DNA of 11,207 nucleotides from JBNGDW01 sp049975325 (GTDB taxonomy: Bacteria > Cloacimonadota > Cloacimonadia > JGIOTU-2 > JBNGDW01), in the NCBI GenBank assembly GCA_049975325.1, contig JBNGDW010000056.1, forward strand, positions 1 through 11,207, given 5' to 3'. Positions within the stretch are counted from its first letter, which is position 1; every line of letters begins with the position of its first letter. This document shows, piece by piece, positions 7,519-11,207 of this stretch. The notes beneath the pieces were generated by a model that was not told the DNA's origin, made no database searches, and saw only the letters and a program-made list of their open reading frames with translations. A program made the position numbers and the translations under genes.

Positions 7519-8501
7519 ACCAGAATATTTTTTTTGTGTTTTTCGATATCAGCCATAATCCGTACAGCTATGCGGAGAGCTTCACAGCCGTCTTCTGCAT
7601 TGACCACAGGTCTTTTATCATAAATAATAGCATTTATAAAATGTTCAAGCTCAGCTTCTAGAGGCTCCTTTTCTTGTGCCTTCAATTCTTCTGTTTCATA
7701 CATTTGGGCAGGCTGAGGCGTTTTGCTAGTTTTCATTATATTCTGCATAATTTCATCTATCTCAGGTTTTTTTCTTACTATCAAAGCAAATTTATCCTGG
7801 TAATCTAATGATATGTATGCAGTTTTTTGAAAAAATCTTATCTTTCTTTCCCGTTTTAAGGCTATTCTACTTGCTGTAATATTTGCCATAGCGCCATTTT
7901 TAAATTCAATTTTTGCATTTGCTATATCGATATCCGATGTTAAAACAGGGATACCAACGGCTGTTACTTTTTTTACTGGACTTTTAACCAGTGAGAGAAT
8001 AATATCAATATCGTGAATCATAAGGTCGGTCACGACTGAGACATCAGTCCCCCGAGGCGTAAATGGAGCTATACGGTTAGCTTCGATGAAAAGGGGATTA
8101 TCAAGAATATCTGCAATCGCAATTATTGCCGGGTTAAAACGCTCTATATGTCCCAGTTGCACCTTTACTTTGTGTTTTTTGGCGAGACTGACGAGTCTTT
8201 GTGCATCCTGCAAGTTGGCAGAGATGGGTTTTTCAATGAAGACATGTTTACCAGCGGCTATACTCAGTTTTCCATAGTTATAATGAGTCAAAGTTGGTGA
8301 AGCGATGATAAGAGCCTCAACACTATATAGCAAATCCTCCACAGTATTAAAAGCGGTACATTGATACTGCTCGGCTATTTGTCTTGCACGAGTATGGTCA
8401 GTATCATACACTCCGGTGAGTTCTGCATCGGGCAGTTTTGCAAGAACCCTTACATGCTCTTTGCCGAGGTGGCCAATTCCAATTACTCCAGTCTTTATCA
8501 T
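7515..8501 (-). CDS. Gfo/Idh/MocA-family NAD(P)-dependent oxidoreductase
   Basis: The 328-aa product has an N-terminal Rossmann domain with the nucleotide-binding motif GIGHLGKEH (8-16), the family motif EKPIS (90-94; Lys91 the likely catalytic lysine), and GHIERFNPAI (117-126). The C-terminal alpha/beta sheet domain carries TDLMIHDIDIIL (158-169) with the conserved His163/Asp164. Family members oxidise or reduce sugar or sugar-nucleotide hydroxyl groups, but the substrate cannot be read from the sequence. The GH-ERFNPA subfamily includes GnnA-like UDP-GlcNAc 3-dehydrogenases linked to lipid A, which is one possibility. No lpx, gnnB or other envelope-sugar gene is visible to support it. The ATG start has no clear ribosome-binding site. 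The stop overlaps the asnS start by 4 bases, so the two genes are co-transcribed. Confidence 0.9.
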   Translation of the reverse strand: MIKTGVIGIGHLGKEHVRVLAKLPDAELTGVYDTDHTRARQIAEQYQCTAFNTVEDLLYSVEALIIASPTLTHYNYGKLSIAAGKHVFIEKPISANLQDAQRLVSLAKKHKVKVQLGHIERFNPAIIAIADILDNPLFIEANRIAPFTPRGTDVSVVTDLMIHDIDIILSLVKSPVKKVTAVGIPVLTSDIDIANAKIEFKNGAMANITASRIALKRERKIRFFQKTAYISLDYQDKFALIVRKKPEIDEIMQNIMKTSKTPQPAQMYETEELKAQEKEPLEAELEHFINAIIYDKRPVVNAEDGCEALRIAVRIMADIEKHKKNILV

Positions 8502-8556
8502 GTTTATACTAGTTCTAATATTTTTATATGCTACAAAGCCTAAAATATATCAAGTT

Positions 8557-8562
8557 TGTCAA
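8557..8562 (-). promoter_or_regulatory. Possible -35 element upstream of the oxidoreductase-asnS genes
   Basis: The 116-base gap between rsmE and the oxidoreductase contains a perfect TTGACA on the minus strand, 55 bases before the ATG. The region at usual -10 distance has no good TATAAT match; a TAGGCTTTG stretch nearby loosely resembles the TAnnTTTG element of Bacteroidetes promoters but with wrong internal spacing. A promoter here would explain the only sizeable gap between the heat-shock genes and the next operon, but the evidence is weak. Confidence 0.3.
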
Positions 8563-8617
8563 TGATTTTTTCTATTCCTTTTTTGATATTTCAGGAGAGA
8601 ATCTTAAAAATTTACAA

Positions 8618-9349
8618 TTAGTAATATGAAGGATTGCGGTGCAATTGATAGAATATAGAATTTGCCGAGATAACAATTGCGGCTGTCTCGGCTCTTAAGA
8701 TATGGTTTCCTAGACTTACAGTCTGTGCCTTATGTTTTTGTGCAAGTTCCACTTCATAATTTTCAAATCCTCCTTCCGGACCGACGATTAGGCATATATT
8801 ACCGTTTGTCTCTGTTAGAGTTGAATAGAGGGAAGAATTGGTTTCTTCTTCCCAAGCAAGAAGAGTGGAATATTCTTTATCAAGATTAGCGAGAAAAGAT
8901 TGAAAAGAGGTTATTGGATTTATTTTTGGTAGATATAGTGAATCAGATTGTTTTATTGCGGAAATGGCAACTCGAGTCAATCTTCGGACGAGTTTATCAG
9001 AATAGTTTTGTTTAACTGTTCTATGAGAAATAAACAGGAAAAACTCATATATTCCTAATTCAGTACATTTTTCAATTATCAGTTCATTACCTTTTTTCAG
9101 AAGGGAAAAGGCGAGCGCAAATCTCGGATATGATTTTTCTTTTTCAACATATTTATTTACCTCAACTGAGATAGTACTGTTGGAGATAGTGAGGATTTTA
9201 CCCGTGGCAAGAAGCCCTTTCCCATTTGTAATTGATATTTCCTCTGTCTCTTTTTTTCTAATTGCATTTTTTATATGATTATATTCCTCACCTGTAATGG
9301 TTATATGCTGTGTATCCTTTGTAATATCTGGATGATAGAAGATTGGCAT
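8618..9349 (-). CDS. rsmE: 16S rRNA (uracil(1498)-N(3))-methyltransferase
   Basis: RsmE methylates N3 of U1498 in 16S rRNA using S-adenosylmethionine. The 243-aa product matches the usual length. It has an N-terminal PUA-like RNA-binding domain (about 1-70; ITGEEYNHIKNAIRKK) and a C-terminal SPOUT trefoil-knot domain. The latter shows KGNELIIEKCTELGI (86-100), VGPEGGF (189-195) and SLGNHILRAETAA (212-224), the family's cofactor-binding knot signatures. The gene begins 13 bases after dnaJ with no strong ribosome site, so it is probably expressed from the dnaK-dnaJ transcript. The dnaJ-rsmE adjacency is a common bacterial arrangement, although prmA often sits between them and is absent here. 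Confidence 0.96.
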   Translation of the reverse strand: MPIFYHPDITKDTQHITITGEEYNHIKNAIRKKETEEISITNGKGLLATGKILTISNSTISVEVNKYVEKEKSYPRFALAFSLLKKGNELIIEKCTELGIYEFFLFISHRTVKQNYSDKLVRRLTRVAISAIKQSDSLYLPKINPITSFQSFLANLDKEYSTLLAWEEETNSSLYSTLTETNGNICLIVGPEGGFENYEVELAQKHKAQTVSLGNHILRAETAAIVISANSIFYQLHRNPSYY

Positions 9350-9362
9350 AAGTGGATTTGTT

Positions 9363-10544
9363 TTAGAGGAAATAATTCTTCATTTTTTCAAAGAAGCCTT
9401 TTCCTGGTTTCAAATCGCGTTTCTGGTCAAACTGCATCAACTTTTTGTATAGTTCTTCTTCTTCTCGTGATAATTTAGTTGGTATAACAACTTGTATTTT
9501 GACATAAAGCCCACCCTTTCGTGGACTATTGAGGTAGGGGAATCCCATTCCTCGCAAGTGAAATGTTTTTCCGGGTTGTGTTCCTGCTGGAATCTTCATT
9601 TTTACTGGTTTAGTAAGGGTCGGAACCGAAACCATAGCACCAAGTACAGCATAAGAAATAGGGATTGGGTATTCACAGATCAAGTCTGCTCCTTTTCTAG
9701 TGAAGATGTCATGTGGTTTTTCTTTGATTTGGACAAGCAGGTCACCAGCGTCCCCCCCCTGAAGTCCAGCACTTCCTTGTCCTGGAAGCCGTAAAGTCTG
9801 CCCCTCTTCAACCCCTGCTGGTATTTCTATCGTTACTGTTTTTACATTAGATATTCTTCCCTCGCCGTGACATTGGGGGCATTTATTTTTTATAATAATT
9901 CCACTTCCTTGACAGGTGGGGCAGACTGATACTGTTGTCATTGAGCCGAATATCGAATGTCGGATATGTTGGGTTCGACCTGAGCCGCCACATTGGGGGC
10001 ATGTTTGTAGTTCGCCATCTGCAGAGCCTGTTCCATGGCATGCATCGCAGGTTGTTTTTGTGTTGAGTTTTACTCGTTTCGTAACTCCGCGAGCTATTTC
10101 TTCTAAGGAGAGTGAGATAGATATTCTTAGATCTTCACCTTGCTGGGCTCTTTCCCTTGTCCTGGATTGGGCACGGCTTGAAAATCCTCTTCCAAAAGCA
10201 TCCTCAAAAAAGGAGCCAAAAAGGCCATCACCGCGGCCAAAGAGATCACCAAAAATATCTGAAAAATCAGATGCATGTGTAAAGTCTGACCATTGAAATC
10301 CACCTGGTCCAAATTGAGCGTCAACCCCTTGGTGTCCATATTGGTCATATAGTTTCCTTTTTTCAGGCTCACTGAGGACTTCATATGCTTCTGAGGCTTC
10401 TTTGAACTTTTCTGCCGCATTAGGATCATCTTTATTTTTGTCAGGATGGTACTTCATTGCCATCCGGCGATAAGCTTTTTTAATGTCCTCAGCGCTTGCA
10501 TTTCTATCTAAGCCTAAAACTTCATAATAATCACGTTTTCCCAT
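9363..10544 (-). CDS. dnaJ: Chaperone DnaJ (Hsp40)
   Basis: DnaJ delivers unfolded clients to DnaK and stimulates its ATPase. The 393-aa protein is a complete class A Hsp40. The J domain (about 4-70) carries HPD at 33-35. It is followed by a Gly/Phe-rich linker (about 75-125) with an unusually Asp-rich FSDIFGDLFGRGDG stretch. The zinc-finger region has four CxxCxGxG units at 166, 182, 208 and 222 (CDACHGTG, CPQCGGSG, CPTCQGSG, CPQCHGEG). The C-terminal substrate-binding domains begin near 233. A run of eight G on the coding strand (9752-9759) falls in GLQGGDAGD. The ATG start has only a weak AGAG ribosome site. dnaK lies 149 bases upstream and rsmE 13 bases downstream; no grpE lies between dnaK and dnaJ. 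Confidence 0.98.
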   Translation of the reverse strand: MGKRDYYEVLGLDRNASAEDIKKAYRRMAMKYHPDKNKDDPNAAEKFKEASEAYEVLSEPEKRKLYDQYGHQGVDAQFGPGGFQWSDFTHASDFSDIFGDLFGRGDGLFGSFFEDAFGRGFSSRAQSRTRERAQQGEDLRISISLSLEEIARGVTKRVKLNTKTTCDACHGTGSADGELQTCPQCGGSGRTQHIRHSIFGSMTTVSVCPTCQGSGIIIKNKCPQCHGEGRISNVKTVTIEIPAGVEEGQTLRLPGQGSAGLQGGDAGDLLVQIKEKPHDIFTRKGADLICEYPIPISYAVLGAMVSVPTLTKPVKMKIPAGTQPGKTFHLRGMGFPYLNSPRKGGLYVKIQVVIPTKLSREEEELYKKLMQFDQKRDLKPGKGFFEKMKNYFL

Positions 10545-10693
10545 AATACACTACTCTTTTTAAATGTTGTTTAACAATTATTTTCAATGAGCAACAAACT
10601 TGCCAGTTCTTTATGTTTGGTATTTATTGACTGGCAAGTTTGATTTATTTGCCAACCTTAGTGCTCTCTTAGATTTGAGAAGCAGTCGTTTAT
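10545..10693 (-). other. dnaK-dnaJ intercistronic region
   Basis: This 149-base stretch contains no gene. It holds a 13-bp inverted repeat (10595-10642, listed separately). Nearer dnaJ there is a weak promoter-like pair on the minus strand: TTGAAA at 10582-10587, 17 bases, then TTTAAA at 10559-10564. The -10 lies so close to the dnaJ ATG that a very short leader would result. I found no CIRCE element (TTAGCACTC-N9-GAGTGCTAA) and no HspR-type repeat. Confidence 0.6.
10595..10642 (-). repeat. Perfect 13-bp inverted repeat between dnaK and dnaJ
   Basis: The arms are CAAACTTGCCAGT (10595-10607) and ACTGGCAAGTTTG (10630-10642), with a 22-base AT-rich loop. In the transcript it would form a stable stem about 50 bases after the dnaK stop. 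The second arm is not followed by a T-run in the direction of transcription, so it is not a typical intrinsic terminator. An mRNA stabiliser, a processing site that sets the dnaK:dnaJ ratio, or a protein operator are all possible. Confidence 0.75.
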
Positions 10694-11206
10694 TTAATTT
10701 TTGTTATCATCATCGTCAACCACTTCAAAATCAGCGTCTTCTACAGTTTCATCCTCCGACTTTCCTTTAGCTTTTTGCTCTGTATCTGCTTCACCTGTTT
10801 GAGCCTGGTCACCTGCTCCACCAGCTGTTTGGCCTTGCTGCGCCTGTTGCTGCTTTACTGTTTCTTGATAAACTATTTCTCCTAACTTCTGTGCTTTCTT
10901 TTCAAACACTTTTCTGGCATTTTTCAGTTCCTCGATATCTTCGCTTTCCAGTTTTGATTTTGCTTCTTTGATTGCATTTTCTATTTCTTCTCTGTCTTTA
11001 GGATTCAATTTATCTCCATAATCTTGCAGAGATTTTTCTGTAGTGAAGATCAATGTATCAAATTCATTTCGCACTTGAATCCGTTCTTTTAACTTTTTAT
11101 CTTCTTCAGCATGTTCTTCTGCTTCTCTTACCATGCGTTTTATTTCCTCTTCATCTAAAGCACCGGCTTTGTCTATTCTGATTTGCTGTTTTTTGCCAGT
11201 ACCTAA
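10694..11206 (-). CDS. dnaK: Chaperone DnaK (Hsp70), C-terminal part (5' partial)
   Basis: The frame is open to the right window edge; 170 C-terminal residues are visible, so the ATPase domain and most of the substrate-binding beta domain are missing. The visible part begins LGTGKKQQIRI, the end of the beta-sandwich, and continues with the family hallmark LDEEEIKRMVREAEEHAEED of the helical lid. The lid runs to about residue 110 (FEKKAQKLGEIVYQ). The disordered tail is rich in Gln, Gly and acidic residues and ends DADFEVVDDDDNKN, matching the acidic EVxD-type ending common in bacterial DnaK. DnaK is the ATP-driven cytosolic Hsp70 chaperone that works with DnaJ (next gene) and GrpE (not in the window). 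Confidence 0.97.
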   Translation of the reverse strand, partial: LGTGKKQQIRIDKAGALDEEEIKRMVREAEEHAEEDKKLKERIQVRNEFDTLIFTTEKSLQDYGDKLNPKDREEIENAIKEAKSKLESEDIEELKNARKVFEKKAQKLGEIVYQETVKQQQAQQGQTAGGAGDQAQTGEADTEQKAKGKSEDETVEDADFEVVDDDDNKN

Positions 11207-11207
11207 A

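Noticed and set aside
9916..10296. 126-codon plus-strand frame across dnaJ
   Set aside because: It is the complementary shadow of the dnaJ Gly/Phe and zinc-finger region; the minus-strand DnaJ reading is unambiguous.
10643..10693. Possible CIRCE (HrcA) operator near TTAGTGCTC
   Set aside because: The half-site does not match TTAGCACTC and there is no inverted partner nine bases away.
1..11207. CRISPR arrays, insertion sequences, tRNA or rRNA genes
   Set aside because: I saw no spaced direct repeats, transposase motifs, terminal inverted repeats of an element, or cloverleaf-like segments in the gaps; almost all of the window is coding.

Overview
The window comes from an AT-rich bacterial chromosome. 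It looks like a member of the FCB group or a neighbouring candidate phylum, with Cloacimonadota-like lineages my best guess. The main reasons are the type-A C-terminal secretion-sorting domain (YPNP ... GIYFYKV ... KKMVIL) on the surface protein at the left edge, the AHQFGTP-type sensor kinase, and small FCB-style exported beta-rich proteins in housekeeping operons. This assignment is inference from motifs and gene content; no 16S rRNA or other marker is present to fix it.

Layout. Positions 2-1126 (+) hold the C-terminal part of a large secreted protein: a probable FN3-like module, a beta-sandwich module and a sorting domain. A strong bidirectional intrinsic terminator (1152-1188) separates it from everything else, which lies on the minus strand and is read right to left. 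In transcription order this is dnaK (3' part only), a 149-base gap with a 13-bp inverted repeat, dnaJ, rsmE, a 116-base gap with a possible promoter, a Gfo/Idh/MocA oxidoreductase, asnS, a small exported protein of unknown function, a 217-base gap, prepilin peptidase, mazG, an orphan membrane histidine kinase, and nnr (NAD(P)H-hydrate repair). The last gene converges on the terminator.

How the genes fit together. dnaK-dnaJ-rsmE resembles the widespread heat-shock order hrcA-grpE-dnaK-dnaJ-prmA-rsmE, but lacks prmA. From the oxidoreductase onward the genes are very tightly packed: a 4-base ATGA overlap, 9-, 2- and 10-base gaps and a 14-base overlap. They therefore probably form one or two co-transcribed operons, with the only real break at 5577-5793. 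Two metabolite-repair enzymes, MazG (non-canonical or damaged NTPs) and Nnr (hydrated NADH/NADPH), flank a two-transmembrane histidine kinase with no response regulator in the window. That is the most interesting association here. No mobile element, CRISPR array, rRNA or tRNA was seen. Most of the window is well-known housekeeping biology. The least explained items are the 134-aa exported protein, the orphan kinase in its repair-enzyme context, and the dnaK-dnaJ inverted repeat.
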